A stretch of 64,000 nt of DNA from Microcebus murinus (Eukaryota; Chordata; Mammalia; Primates; Cheirogaleidae), in the NCBI RefSeq assembly GCF_040939455.1, contig NC_134104.1, positions 139,970,501 to 140,034,500 on the forward strand, given 5' to 3'. The first letter of the stretch is position 1. Every line of letters begins with the position of its first letter. This document shows positions 39,723 to 52,033 of this stretch, in pieces. The translations under genes were made by a program, and so were the position numbers. Below the pieces are notes generated by a model. That model searched no databases and had not been told where the DNA came from. It was given only the letters and a program-made list of their open reading frames with translations.

Positions 39723-40069
39723 ATTTCCCTATCTTTCTCTTTCTTGGTTTCCTCACAGGTTTTGGTGAAACAAATCCCCAAATAGCTTCAACAGATTAAA
39801 AAGAAAGTAAAAGGGCATTAAGGGTAGAGATAAGAGTCTTTAACGCAGCTATCTTCTAAGTCACTCTGCTCCAATCTGGCCTGGTTACCTTCTGTGTCTG
39901 GGCTTCCATCCCTTGGATTTCCCTTCATCTTGGGGTTACCTTCACCTCTCTCCTATATAGTCCTCCTGTTGATTTATTTCATGTTTCCTGTTTTAAAGTT
40001 TATTCCCTCATTTTTGATGGGTCATAGCCTATGGTAGATACCTGAGAAAGAATGCATGGAAGGTAAATT

Positions 40070-40760
40070 TTTTAGATATTCCACGTCTGGGAAAAAAAAA
40101 TGTATTCTCCTCTTGTTCTTCATTGATAATTTTGCTGGATAATTTACCAGTTAGAAATCATTTTTCTTCAGAAATGTTAAAGCATTGGCCATTGTCATCT
40201 AACATCCTGTTTGCTTTTAGAAAAGGTTAAAAGCCTGTCTTGTTTCTGCTCCTTTGTAGGTGACCTGTTTGTTCTTTGATTGTTTAAAGAATCTTCTCTT
40301 TGTACCTAATGTTCTGAAATTTCTGCTGTACCTTGGTTTGGGTCTATTTTCATCCATTGTGCTGACTACTCAAAGGAGACCTTTTATATAGAAATTCATG
40401 TCCTTAAATTCTGAGTTTTCTTATTTTATAGTTCATTTCTTTCCCTTCATTTTCTTCAGTCTCTGGGACACCCATCCTGGAACTTATTAATCAGATGTTT
40501 GAATTCCTGAGCCCCTCCTCTAACTTACTTTATTTCACCTGTTTTTTCTTTTGTTGTTGTTGTTGTTTGGTTGGTTGGTTTTTGCTGTCTTTTCTAGGAG
40601 GTTTTCTCCATATTATCATGTAATGTTTCTATCGAGTTTTAAATTTTTGCTATCCTATTTTTAATTTCAAAAACTATTTTTGTTTTTGAAGGATTATTTG
40701 TGTTTTCCTTGTAACCTGTTTCTTTTTCACTATTGTAATATCTTTTCTCTTTAGATGATG
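40070..40760. repeat. Old T-rich interspersed repeat, family unresolved
   Basis: Phrases such as 'aagaatcttctctttgtacc', 'ggtctattttcatccattgt' and 'attcatgtccttaaattctg' recur in primate genomes in an old LINE-like repeat. TTG and GGTT microsatellites lie at 40551-40580. The flanks 39723-40069 and 40761-41207 show nothing clear. Confidence 0.4.
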
Positions 40761-41207
40761 GATGATTTTTTTTTTAAATGTTTTCTTCCTCCTTTTCAAA
40801 GTTTCTTCCAGTTTGTTTTTTGGTCTCAGCTCTCTGCTCTGTTATACAGGCTTTGCGTTCTTTGTAGATCTGGTAATCTTGGTTACCTGCCTGTGTTTTA
40901 AGAGTGCAAAACTGTTCGGATTCTCTGAGTGTGTAGATGGGGCTTATGAATTTTGAGCTTCATTGTAGATTGACCTGGCGAGGCTCTGTTAGGGAGCCCC
41001 TTGAGTCAATATCTTCATCTCTTTTCTCTTACGCTAGCAAAGACCTGGCTGCCAGTATTCTAAGAACCAAGTAGAGGGAATGATTAGGGATTAGAAGAAT
41101 GGGGAAGTCTTCATACTAAATCATCTAAACCCCCTATTTTCAGTACAGTGCTCAAACCTTCAACTGTGTCCCTCAATCCAGAGCCTCTCTATTTTGTTTT
41201 ACCTTCT

Positions 41208-41430
41208 TTATAATGTTTCTCAATCAGAAGTGATTTGCCTCCCAGGGACAATGTCTGGAGTCATTTCTGATTGCCATTAAGAGGGGAGAGATGGAGGTTT
41301 GCTGCTGGCACCAAGTGGATCGAGGACAGGGATACTGCAGTAAACATCCTACAATGCACAGGCAGCCCTCCACAACAGAGAATTATTGGCCCAAAGAGTC
41401 AATAGGGCTGAGGTTGAGGAATCCTGATCT
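41208..41430 (+). mobile_element. MER20-like hAT element, nearly complete
   Basis: The order 'tttctcaatcagaagtgatt', 'gggacaatgtctggagtcat', 'aaacatcctacaatgcacag', 'gaattattggcccaaagagt' and 'ctgaggttgaggaatcctga' matches MER20 end to end. Confidence 0.85.
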
Positions 41431-41797
41431 AAAGAATAAACTTTCTGGCTGGGCGCGGTGGCTCACGCTTGTAATCCTAGCACTCTGGGAGGCTGAGGCG
41501 GGCGGATTGCTCAAGGTCAGGAGTTCGAAACCACCCTGAGCAAGAGCAAGACCCCGTCTCTACTATAAATAGAAAGAAATTAATTGGCCATCTGATATAT
41601 ATAGAAAATATCAGCCAGGCATGGTGGCGCATGCCTGTAGTCCTAGCTACTCAGGAGGCTGAGGCAGCAGGATTGCTTGAGCCCAGGAGTTTGAGGTTGC
41701 TGTGAGCTAGGTTGACACCATGGCACTCATTCTAGACTGGGCAAAAAAGCGAGACTCTGTCTCAAAAAAATAAAAATAAATAAAGAATACACTTTCT
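41431..41797 (+). mobile_element. Lemur-type Alu with target-site duplication
   Basis: The sense Alu 41447-41781 is flanked by AAAGAATA(A/C)ACTTTCT at 41431-41446 and 41782-41797. 41798-42209 holds nothing I recognise. Confidence 0.94.
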
Positions 41798-42400
41798 AAT
41801 GACAGAGGTGGGACAGCCACCCAGCGGTTTGCACTAGAGCAGAAGGTAGGGGCCAAGCTTCTTCCAAACTACTTTCAACCAGTCCTCTTCATTTAGCCTC
41901 TCCTGTCCTTACCTCCATCATTGCTCCCAGTCCTAGAGGTGCCTGAGTCTTTTCAGACTTCACAGCAAGGTCGGTTTGGTTCTTGACTTTCCTGTTAATC
42001 TGCTTAGAACTCTGTTCTTAGGCTGGTTAGATCAGTTTTTCCTTGTCCATATGTGTTCTAAGATTTTATTAATAAAAATGTATTATTAATACTTTTTACT
42101 TCCTTTCCTAGTCATCCCATCCTCTTGAAAATGTTAAAAGGGTTTTGCGGGGAGCAAAATTAGATTCATGTGTTCAGTCTGACATCTTTACCTAGAAGCC
42201 CAAAATACCTGCTGAAGCTACAGCAGTTGGCACTGGCTCAGCAGTGAACATAAATGAGTGGAATGGAATAAAGATTCCAGAAACTGACCCAATATATGGC
42301 AATCACCAATACCTGATAGTGGATCAATTGTCCATCTGCTAGAAAAAAATTGCTTTTTCCTACCCCATATATAAAGCTCAATTCTAGTTGTATTAAAAAT

Positions 42401-42748
<348 letters not shown>

Positions 42749-42913
42749 TATATGAAACTATAAAAATATATAGGAGAATATTTTTATAATCTTATGTTGA
42801 GGAAAACCTCCTTAAGCAGGTAGAAATGAAAGAGTTAAAGAGCAACCAATTAATTATGTAAAAATTAAAAATTTCCGTATAACAGAAGACTCCATGAACT
42901 TAAAAAACAAAAC

Positions 42914-43556
42914 TGAGGAATACTCCTACACTGCTGGTGGGACTGCAAACTAGTTCAACCTCTGTAGAAAGCAATATGGAGATACCTTAAAGCAATACAA
43001 GTGGATCTACCATTTGATCCAGCAATCCCATTACTGGGCATCTACCCAAAAGATCCAATGACACTCTACAAAAAAGACACCTGCACTTGAATGTTTATGG
43101 CAGCACAATTCATAATTGCAGTGCTGTGGAAACAGCCCAAGTGCCCATCAATCCAAGAGTGGATTAATAAAATGTGGTATATGTATACCATGGAGTACTA
43201 TTCAGCTCTAAGAACCAATGGTGATATAGCACATCTTATATTTTCCTGGTTAGAGCTGGAACCCATTCTACTAAGTGAAGTATCCCAAGAATAGAAAAAC
43301 AAGCACCACATATATTCACCAGCAAACTGGTATTAACTGAGCAGCACCTAAGTGGACACATAGGTACTACAGTAATAGGGTATTGGGCAGGTGGGAGGGG
43401 GAGGGGAGCGGGTATAGACATACATAATGAGTGAGATGTGCACCATCTGGGGGATGGTCATGATGGAGACTCAGACTTGTGGGGGAAGGGGAGGCAAGGG
43501 CATTTATTGAAACCTTAAAATTTGTACTCCCATAATATACTAAAATAAAAAAAAAA
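42914..43556 (+). mobile_element. Young 5'-truncated L1, end of ORF2 and 3' UTR
   Basis: It starts in ORF2 ('tactcctacactgctggtgg') and includes 'aatgtttatggcagcacaat', 'ccatggagtactattcagct', and a 3' UTR with a G-rich tract (43378-43410) before the A tail. It is nearly the same as the copy at 26766. No perfect duplication was found. Confidence 0.88.
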
Positions 43557-43796
43557 AACCACAATGAGATAACACTTAAAAAAAAAAAACTGGATGGGGA
43601 AACTATTTGCCACCTATGTTGTTGGTTACTATCTGTCTTATGTAAAGATCTCTACAAATCAGAAGGTGATTTTTTAAAGACCTATCAATAAATAAAGTAA
43701 GAACTGTAAGTAGCTAATAAGCATTTGAAAAATTGTTCTACCATTCTCACCACTGCTTAAGAAAATGCAAATTAAAACAGAAACAAGAATACTACA

Positions 43797-43995
43797 TCCC
43801 TGGTTCTTAATGCGTAGTCCCTGGACTGGCAGCATCAGCATTAGGTGGGGACTTATTAGAAAAAAAATTCTAACAAATTCTCAGATCCCATCCTAGATCT
43901 GAATCACAAACTCTGGCGATGGGTCCAGCAGTCTGTTTTCACAAGCCTTCCGGGTGGATTCTGATGGTTACTCAAGTTTGAGAGCCATAGCCGTG
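43797..43995 (+). mobile_element. MER5A hAT MITE
   Basis: It runs from 'ctggttcttaatgcgtagtc' through 'ctggactggcagcatcagca' to 'actcaagtttgagagccata', the complete MER5A order. Confidence 0.85.
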
Positions 43996-44340
43996 TAGCC
44001 AGGAGAATGGCGGAACTACATTTAACATAGTGGATGACTCCCACCATGTAGAGCAAAAGAAGCCAGACATAAGATGACATACTATAGGATTCCATTTATA
44101 TGAAGATTAAAAACTGGCAAAACTGGGGTGATACAAATCAGGATAGTTGTCACCCTTAGAGGAGAGGAGCAACTAGAAGTGGGGTTGGGGTTTCCAGGTG
44201 CGGGTCATGTCCTGTTTCTTGATTTTGGATGCTGGTTATACGGCTTTACGCAGTCGGTGAAAATTCCCCTGGCTGTTCACCCAGGATTTGTACCCTTTTC
44301 TTTATGCTGTATTTCAATAAAGCAGTGAAAAATAAAACAT
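43996..44340 (+). mobile_element. Old L1 3' end
   Basis: The text 'agaagccagacataagatga', 'ttccatttatatgaagatta' and 'catgtcctgtttcttgattt' is of L1M 3' UTR type, ending in an AATAAA-like tail. Confidence 0.7.
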
Positions 44341-44399
44341 GGGTTCTCTTTTTTAAAATCGGGGTTTTAATCATTTAAAACATGGGAATTTAGTCTGGT

Positions 44400-45010
44400 G
44401 AGGGTGGAAAGGAAGAGCACGCATAACTGATGAGAAGGTAAATAAGTACAAGGTTTTTGCACAGCAATTTGGCAGTACTTCTAATGCTTAAAATACTTAT
44501 CCTAGAAATTTCGCTTCTAGAAATCTACTTTGGAATTCAGGTATGCAGGGTTATATATTATAAGACTTTTTCCTGGACATTTTTGTACAAACATAAGACA
44601 ACCTAAATTTCCATCCATAGGGGAGTAGTTACATGAATTATGGAAAACTGAGCAACTGCTAAAATTGGCATAGATCTGTGCAGAATAGAATGGAAGGTGC
44701 CCCCCATGGTATTGCTGACTGAAGGAAGCAAGTTACAGGTACCGTGTACAGAGTGATCCATATTTATAAAGGAGAAAGAAAGAAAAGGATGTGCAGGTGG
44801 TAGTTATAAATGCAAGGAAAGCGATCAGGAAGGGTAAATGCAAAATTGCTAATGTTGGTTTTTCTTCAATTGACAATGCCTGAATAGGGGTGGGGGTTGT
44901 CTTTTCTTTATATTCTTCTGTGTTGATTTTTCACCTGTATGTATGATTTTTGAAATGTGTTTTTGAAGTCTTAGCCATTCAAAAAAGTCTTAGCCTAAAA
45001 AAATACTTAT
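44400..45010 (+). mobile_element. Old L1 3' region
   Basis: The text 'caagtgcttaaaatacttat'-like, 'ggggagtagttacatgaatt', 'gtacagagtgatccatattt' and 'tgcaaaattgctaatgttgg' suggests another L1M 3' region in sense. Confidence 0.6.
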
Positions 45011-45073
45011 CAGGGAAAAAAATAAACAGTTCTTTTGTACTCTAAGCAAATACAGATTTAGGATTTGTCTCAA

Positions 45074-45092
45074 AAACACACACACACACACA
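45074..45092. repeat. (AC)n microsatellite, short
   Basis: About nine AC units. Confidence 0.9.
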
Positions 45093-45990
45093 AAGCAGGA
45101 GATGAATACCATTTTTGAAGAGTGATTTTTTTTTTTATTATTGGTATTGGTTATAATGGGAGATAAAAGGTTTACTTCTAGATATATTTCAGTTACCTAG
45201 GAAATTCGCTTGGGTAGAACAATTCTTTTTCTTGACCAGGGGCATTCTTTTGACTGTGTGTGCTGGTGAGGTCATGGGTCAAGTATTCCTGCTCTTTGAG
45301 AGCTGGCTCAGTTAACAGTATTGTCCCTTTGTGTGAAAGATGACCACTGCTAGCAAATTAGACAATGCAGCCCTGGACAGTAGGCTTCGCTTGCTTTAAT
45401 AATGAAAACCGTTTTTGCATTCAGAGCCAAGAGCTGTTAGTTGAGCCTGTTTAGCTGGACACAGGCTTGTGCTGGAAACTCTTAAGCCCTTGTGATCCTG
45501 TGGAGAGATACCATAAACACATTAGCGGTGCCTCTTCCTCCCTGTGATGTTTCCTGTGTGAATCATCAGTCAATGGCTGTTCTGACCCTCTCAGTTTGAA
45601 TTAAGAAGCCCGAAATGTTTCAGACGCTGCCATGCCATGTCTGCTGCCAGTCTTATTGATGCAACGGAATGTGAGAAATACACGGATAGGTTACCTGTCA
45701 GGATGAATCTGGGGCCCCAAAACCTCATTAGTGTGAGGCTTAGTGCTTTCTGGAATTGTATCTTCAGATTTTATACATCTTCCCTTTGGATACACTTTGT
45801 TACCACAAGTATAAGCACTAAAACGTACCTCCATTAAGGAGCTTTTTTCTGGCATGCATATACAGCGTCAAGCAGATTGAAAGAACGTCAGCATTCAACC
45901 CTAAAGAGTGGAAGAGCAGAAGCAGCCACTGCTTTCCAGCGCGGGCATCCATGCTGTAACCGGGACGTGGCTGCTGTCAGCAAGGAGTTT
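45093..45990. other. Intron 1, no recognised feature
   Basis: Unique-looking sequence of about 0.9 kb without a recognised repeat. Confidence 0.5.
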
Positions 45991-46703
45991 AAAATGTCCT
46001 CGGGAGGCCGGGCGCAGTGGCTCACACCTGTAATACTAGCACTCTGGGAAGCCGAGGCGGGCAGATTACTCAAGGTCAGGAGTTCGAAACCAGCCTGAGC
46101 AACAGCAAGACCCTGTCTCTACTAAAAATAGAAAGAAATTAATTGGCCAACTTAAAATATATAGAAAAAAATTAGCCAGGCATGGTGGCATGTGCCTGTA
46201 GTCCCAGCTACTCGGGGGAGGCTGAGGCAGGAGGATCGCTTGAGCCCAGGAGTTTGAGGTTGTTGTGAGCTAGGCTGACGCCACAGCACTCGCTCTAGCC
46301 CGGGCAACAGAGTAAGACTATCTCAAAAAATAAAAATATGGCCGGGCTCGGTGGCTCACGCCTGTAATCCTAGCACTCTGGGAGGCCGAGGTGGGTGGAT
46401 TGCTCGAGGTCAGGAGTTCAAAACCATCCTGAGCAAGAGCGAGACCCCGTCTCTACTATAAATAGAAAGAAATTAGCTGGCCAACTAATATATATAGAAA
46501 AAAAAACTAGCTGGGCATGGTGGCGCATGCCTGTAGTCCCAGGTACTCCAAAGGCTGAGGCAGGAGGATCACTTGAGTTCAGGAGTTTGAGGTTGCTGTG
46601 AGCTGGGCTGACACCACGGCACTCACTCTAGTCTGGGCAACAGAGTGAGACTCTGTCTAAAAAACTAAATAAGTAAAATAAATAAAATAAAATGTCCCTG
46701 GGG
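45991..46703 (+). mobile_element. Two Alus in tandem within one duplication
   Basis: Sense Alu 46006-46335 is followed at 46340 by a second sense Alu that ends at about 46688. Only the outer flanks match (AAAATGTCC before and after, continuing CGGGA and TGGGGA). The second therefore most likely inserted in the A tail of the first, or both came as one chimera. Confidence 0.9.
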
Positions 46704-47940
46704 AACCTGTCTGGGGCTTAAAGAAGGGCCTGAAGTCTTCTCCCTTCAGCATCTGCTTCTTCTGATCCCTGCCTGGAGGTCCCGGCCATCTCAGACTGGG
46801 TAGATTGAAAACTGAGCTCATGGACAGCAACCACTCAACCTGTTCCTCTTTCATTATTCCAGCTGAACAAATGAAACCCTAATCTACTTCATGAATGTCT
46901 CCAGAGGCCAAGGGTCATTCCACTTTATCCTTTCCCTCCTCCTCTTCCCCACTTCCCTTCCATATCTAATCTATTAAAGTCCTGTCTACTCCTGACATTT
47001 GTCCTGAATCCACTGGTTTCTCACTATCACTGCCACCATACTGATCTTGAAGACATCATTGTCTCCTACTTGGATTATTGCAACAGTCCCTAAACTTGCC
47101 CCCTCCTCTCCATACACTTGTTCTCCCTGCATAGCCAGAGTGGTCTCATATACACTTACCCTGATCTTATCATTCTCTCCCTTAAAACGCTCCCACCATC
47201 TTGGCCGGGTGCGGTGGCTCACGCCTGTAATCCTAGCACTCTGGGAGGCTGAGGCAGACAGATCACTTGAGGTCAGGAGTTTGAAGCCAGCCTGAGCAAG
47301 AGCAAGACCCCGTCTCTACTATAAATAGAAAGAAATGAATTGGCCAACTAATATATATAGAAAAAATTAGCCGGGCATGGTGGCGCATGCCTGTAGTCCC
47401 AGCTACTCGGGAGGCTGAGGCAGGGGGATTGCTTGAGCCCAGGAGTTTGAGGTTGCTGTTGAGCTAGGCTGACGCCACGCCACTCACCCTAGCCTGGGCA
47501 ACAAAGCGATACTCTGTCTCAAAAAAAAAAAAAACCCCTCCCACCATCCTTAAAATAAAACACAAAATCCTTAGACCTCCTGGGCCCACGGCATCTGACC
47601 CTCCCCACTCTCTCTGACATTTTACACCAACGTCCTAACTTCCTACACTTTCTCGCAGGTTCTAGAAGGCGGCAGAGAGAGGCCTTCCTACCTCCAGACC
47701 TTTGCCTGTGTGCTGCTCTTTACCCACCATGTTGTCTCTCGCCTCCGTCTCACTAGGTCTTACACAGTTTGCGGGTCATTCATCGGCGTGACCTTCTGTG
47801 ACACTTCCTGTGTCTCCCAGCTAGGTTATGGCCCCTACCCTAGACCCTTATCATACTCTGTACTTCCCTTCATAGCATCTGTCACCATTAGTCAGATGGT
47901 TAGAATTAGTCAGGTATTGTGGGCGCTCGAGTGTTGAACA
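46704..47940 (+). mobile_element. L2 segment broken by an Alu
   Basis: L2-like text such as 'tcctacttggattattgcaa', 'cagtccctaaacttgccccc', 'aaacacaaaatccttagacc' and 'cctttgcctgtgtgctgctc' lies in order on both sides of the Alu. Start and end are approximate. Confidence 0.7.
47190..47550 (+). mobile_element. Lemur-type Alu inside L2
   Basis: The sense Alu 47203-47537 is flanked by CTCCCACCATC(T/C)T at 47190-47202 and 47538-47550. Confidence 0.94.
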
Positions 47941-48976
47941 AAGGAGTGAAATCTATCTTCCTAGCCTTGCAATTAAAATGACTGTAGTATTTTGTTTCAT
48001 ATACCACAAAGAAGGCTAAAACAGAAATGATGCTTTGTCCCGAGAGACACAGCAAGCCAGGACTTGGAGGAGCCAGAGCCCATTCTGGACTCCCACTGCT
48101 GTCCCCTGAGGATGTGATTCAGATACTAACTTTTTCATGATTTAGGAATAAAGTCCTCCTCGTCCCTGGAAGGTGCTAGAATGTTAGCACGTACCTTGCT
48201 CCTACCTTCCTTTGTCCAGGACTCAAGACACCTACAGTTTAGGGTCAGTTTCTTTTTCCTTGATGGAAGTCCTCCTCTAGCCAGTGAGTGACATTAATTT
48301 GGCTTTAGGGTTGGTTTACTCATCAGCGATGGTGAAGAGTTGGATGACTATCGCTGGGATAAATGCACAACTTGTGGTAAGATACTGCGTGTCTGCATCT
48401 GGACTGGCCGTTGCTCATTTTCCCTTCTCGAGCGTTCTCACCTGCAAGGTGGGCAGCAGTGGCAGGTGGGGAATGCCCAGAGGTTCATCCTTTGAGAGCA
48501 GGTCAGTCCCAGGGACCCACCTCAACCTACAGTCTTGTTTCCTTGACAGGTATCAGCCTGTGAGCAAATTCCCGCCACGGGTATTGTTTGGCTCCCTGTG
48601 GTGTTTTAAAACTCTTAATTAGTGCTGATATTTAAAAATCCAATTATCATGTACAAGCTTGAGTTTCTGTGTTCTCCTGGATAAAAAAATGGAAGACTTG
48701 GCAACACTGGCCCACAACAATTGGCTAGAGATGAGTTTTAAGAGTCCCCCCTTCCACCCCCACCCTTACCGCCACGGTTACCCTGCTGGCTGGCGTTGAT
48801 AGGCATGTGCGTTTTTGTTTGCAAATCTTGTTATATTTTTAAGTTGGGGGGGTGGGTATATGCATGAAAGTTGCAATGAACACTCTGTGTAATTATTTTT
48901 TTCTTTGTCTCTACTTCTTTCTATTTTCTACTTTTGCCTCCCTTTTCTTTTCCTTTCTGTTTCTGCCATTTTGCAG
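47941..48976. other. CMTM8: 3' end of intron 1, unique sequence
   Basis: About 1 kb without recognised repeats precedes exon 2. It ends with the long pyrimidine tract and TTTTGCAG acceptor. Candidate branch-point-like CTAC motifs lie at 48911 and 48928 within the tract. Confidence 0.6.
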
Positions 48977-49150
48977 GTTCTGGGACTGCTGGTATGGACA
49001 CTTATCGCTGGAACTGAGTACTTCCGGGTCCCTGCGTTTGGCTGGGTGATGTTTGTAGCTGTATTTTACTGGGTCCTCACCGTCTTCTTCCTCATTATCT
49101 ACATAACGATGACCTACACCAGGATTCCCCAGGTGCCCTGGACAACAGTG
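48977..49150 (+). CDS. CMTM8: CMTM8 exon 2 (residues about 50-107)
   Basis: This exon has 174 nt, 58 codons, phase 0 at both ends. It begins VLGLLVWTLIAGTEYFRVPA and ends PQVPWTTV. It encodes the second half of MARVEL helix 1 (VLGLLVWTLIAG), a short extracellular loop (TEYFRVPAFG) and a long helix 2 (about residues 72-97, rich in V, F, L, I), then a cytosolic turn (TYTRIPQVPW). The acceptor is TTTTGCAG at 48976 and the donor is GTG|GTAAGG at 49151. The acceptor is preceded by a very long pyrimidine-rich tract (about 48893-48970) with no AG dinucleotide between 48871 and 48974. The protein matches my memory of human CMTM8 over the whole exon, which implies strong constraint. Confidence 0.97.
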
Positions 49151-50530
49151 GTAAGGAAGCCGTAGGTGGTGGTCTTGCCCAGTGCCTACTGGGTAGGATG
49201 GCATTAGTCCTTCACTAGGCAGTGCAAGATTGTCTCTCTGCCCACAAAGAGTGGGCCATGCCATGGAGGACCCAACACAGCAGATGACCTCAACATGATC
49301 TAATTATCTGTGAAGTGTTTTACACCAGAGTGGCAAACTGGGCGCATTGGAAAGTACAGGGACTCCTTTTAGGCAGAATCACAAGTCAATTCTCAGAAGA
49401 CTGAATCAAGAAAAGCTGGGTTCTCTTATGCAGACGTATTTTACCAGTTTCCTGTAAATAATGTCACCTGGAAATAGATGTGTCAAGGCACCAGCCTCTG
49501 CAGATCTTCCTTCAAACCTCTCCTGGGCCACAACCTGAACCATTTGTACATCGTAGCTCTTTGATGTTAGAGCACACCATACACCAAGAGTTAGAACAAA
49601 AGCAAGAACACTGATGGAAGTTGCCACCTCAGCTTGGGACAGCTAGGAACTCTTCAGAGAGGAAGTGACATTTAGCTTCATCCTGAAGATCAAACAGACA
49701 ACATCCTAAGTTGGTTCACAGATGGCAGACAAGGTTCCCCTTGCCATGCAGCATTGGCGGTCTTATTGGGGAATTTTAAGTGGCCATATGATTTTTTTAA
49801 AAAAATCCAAGTAGTGCCACATGTGTATATGTAGAAAACAGAGCTCTAAGGTGATGCTATTTTGTTTACAACAAATATATCAGAAAATATCCAGTTCCAA
49901 AGAATTGAATTATGAACCAAATTTGAAATATAGTCTATTTGTGGATTGTAGACTGAACTGAAGTTGGCAGGCTTTCAAACAATGCTTTCATTGTTCCAAA
50001 TGCACCTGGCTTTGTTCTAAGCTGCCTTTAGAGCTAAGCCACAAGAAAACAAGTCTCATTTTATTTCACAAAGCAGATTGACTGACTCTTGACTGTTTCC
50101 CAAGATCCAAAAGTGAGAATTAAAATGTTGCAGGCTTGAAAGGTAATTCCATACAAGGTGCACATAGCTGTCTAGGGCAGCAGAAGCAAACGGTTGATAT
50201 CAGTGTTCTTCTTCCCTGGGTGGGCATCAGGAAGGAAAGACTCATTTGAGTGTTAGATTAAAAAAAAAAAAATTCAAGTTAGCTAAAGAGTGAGCACCTT
50301 GCGGTAATAGTAACTATGAGAACGCAGAGTGAGGGAATCATCAAAGTGAATTGGGGGAACTTAAGGAATGCCCTTTTGGAGAAAGATGAGTCCTGCAGGA
50401 GGTCTTGAAGATAGTGACTGTGAACTTGGATGAACTTGGATAATGTAATATGGCAGCAAACTGTTGGGATCCAGGAGTGAACAGGACCTTAATTCCACTT
50501 TTTTCCTGAGTCTCAACTTCTAATTACATT
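49151..50530. other. CMTM8: Intron 2, 5' part, unique sequence
   Basis: 1.4 kb without recognised repeats follows the GTAAGG donor of exon 2. A translated frame can extend past the donor to 49165 only, so readthrough would truncate the protein quickly. Confidence 0.6.
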
Positions 50531-50765
50531 GTCTAGATCAGAGGTTGGCAAACTTTTCTCTGTGAAGGACCAGATAGGAAGTCCAGTAGTCCTTGTGGGC
50601 TGTGCTCTGTCTGTCACAGCTACTGGACTCTCCCTGCAGCATGAGAGCAGCCCCAGGCAATTTCTAGATGAATGAGCAGTATGGCTGTGCTTAGTAAAAC
50701 TCTATTTAACCGTGAGAGGCCATATTTGGCCCACAGGCCATAGTTTGCTGACCTCTTGTCTAGAT
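50531..50765 (-). mobile_element. MER1-type hAT MITE with 8-bp duplication
   Basis: The element 50539-50757 begins CAGAGGTTGGCAAACTTTTC and ends 'ccatagtttgctgacctctt'. An exact GTCTAGAT flanks it at 50531-50538 and 50758-50765. Confidence 0.88.
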
Positions 50766-51004
50766 CATAGATAGTCTTTTTCTCTTCTTAAGCCTAAAAC
50801 TCCTTCATTGATTTATTACATTACAATTTTTAAACTCTTTGTCCTTTTTTTTTTTTTTTTTTTTCTGGTCAAGTGAAGCAGTGGTAGTGCAGAAGGAACA
50901 AAGGAATCTGTTAACTATTGTCTTTAATGGCACTTTTAAAAATATAAACAATGCCCCCTCCTGGTACATCCTAGTTTTAAAATACTTTGATTTGCATTTT
51001 GAGA

Positions 51005-51150
51005 ACTTACTGTCCTAAGGTGTGTCCCCATTTTACAGATAAGGAAACTGAGGTTTGGAGTCTTGTGACTTTGCACAGACGCACACAATAGGGGTCCATG
51101 TCTTTTTCCTGATCTCATCCTGCTACACTCATCCGCCTGAGCAGTAGTTA
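51005..51150 (-). repeat. MIR SINE
   Basis: The text 'cccattttacagataaggaa' and 'actgaggtttggagtcttgt' is the antisense MIR core. A T-run lies at 50847-50865. 51151-51852 is unremarkable. Confidence 0.7.
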
Positions 51151-51852
51151 AGAACCCCAACCGGAAGTCAGGAGACTGGGACTTTTCAGTCCCTTCAGAA
51201 TGGTCTATTCATTAATCTCCTTAAGCAAGGCTGTTGGCCTCTGGGTCAGGGCTTGTATTACTCACGTGTGTGAGGGACCAGACAGGGTCAGGCAAGTGAG
51301 CAAACTCAACGTGGTATTGAATTCTTGCCACCAGACACACTTGTTAGCAGATGAAGCAACTTGAGAATATTCTTTGCTTCATAAAGAAAAAAGCTGGAAA
51401 CGTGCCCCTAGGATTGCTAAATCTTCTGTTTGTTTTCCTAAGAGAATCCAGAAACTGGGCTTTTTCGTGAACTCTCCCAATTTTAAAATGTTTCCAGCCA
51501 CATTTTTAAAATGTCATTTGCTGCTAGCAGACGCTACAGGTCAAACAGGTCTGAGTTCTGGATGGGGTTTTTATTTACTGTTCCAACTAAAAAACACGTC
51601 TGTAACGTCTCGAAGCGTTTGTGAGTTGGGTAAACAGTTTTAACTGAATCTCCAAAGTGAGGACTGGAAAAAGTTTCCATTTACCAACTGAAGGCTCTGT
51701 CTAAACTTCTGTGTTGCCTGTTTCCCGGCAGAATCTCCAGGCACAGAACAGCCTGGGGGTTCAGATGCTGGCCTGACTGCTGTGCCCCAGCAGGGTCAGG
51801 CCAGGACTTTGGGCTGAGGCAGGCTCCTGGTGCTGGAGCAAGACTCCTAGGG

Positions 51853-52033
51853 TCTTGCTACTCAAAGTGTGGTCCCTGGACCACCAGCAGCACTGGGAGC
51901 TTGCAAGAAATGCAGAATCTCAGGCCCCACTCCAGGCTGATTGAATCAGAAACTCTGTAGAGGGCTTGGGAATCTTTCATGACAAGCTTTCCAGATAATT
52001 CTTAGGCACCTAAAGTGTAAGAAGCACTAGTTT
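51853..52033 (-). mobile_element. MER5A hAT MITE
   Basis: The text 'gctactcaaagtgtggtccc', 'gaccaccagcagcactggga', 'ctcaggccccactccaggct' and 'aagtgtaagaagcactag' is a nearly complete MER5A. Confidence 0.85.
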
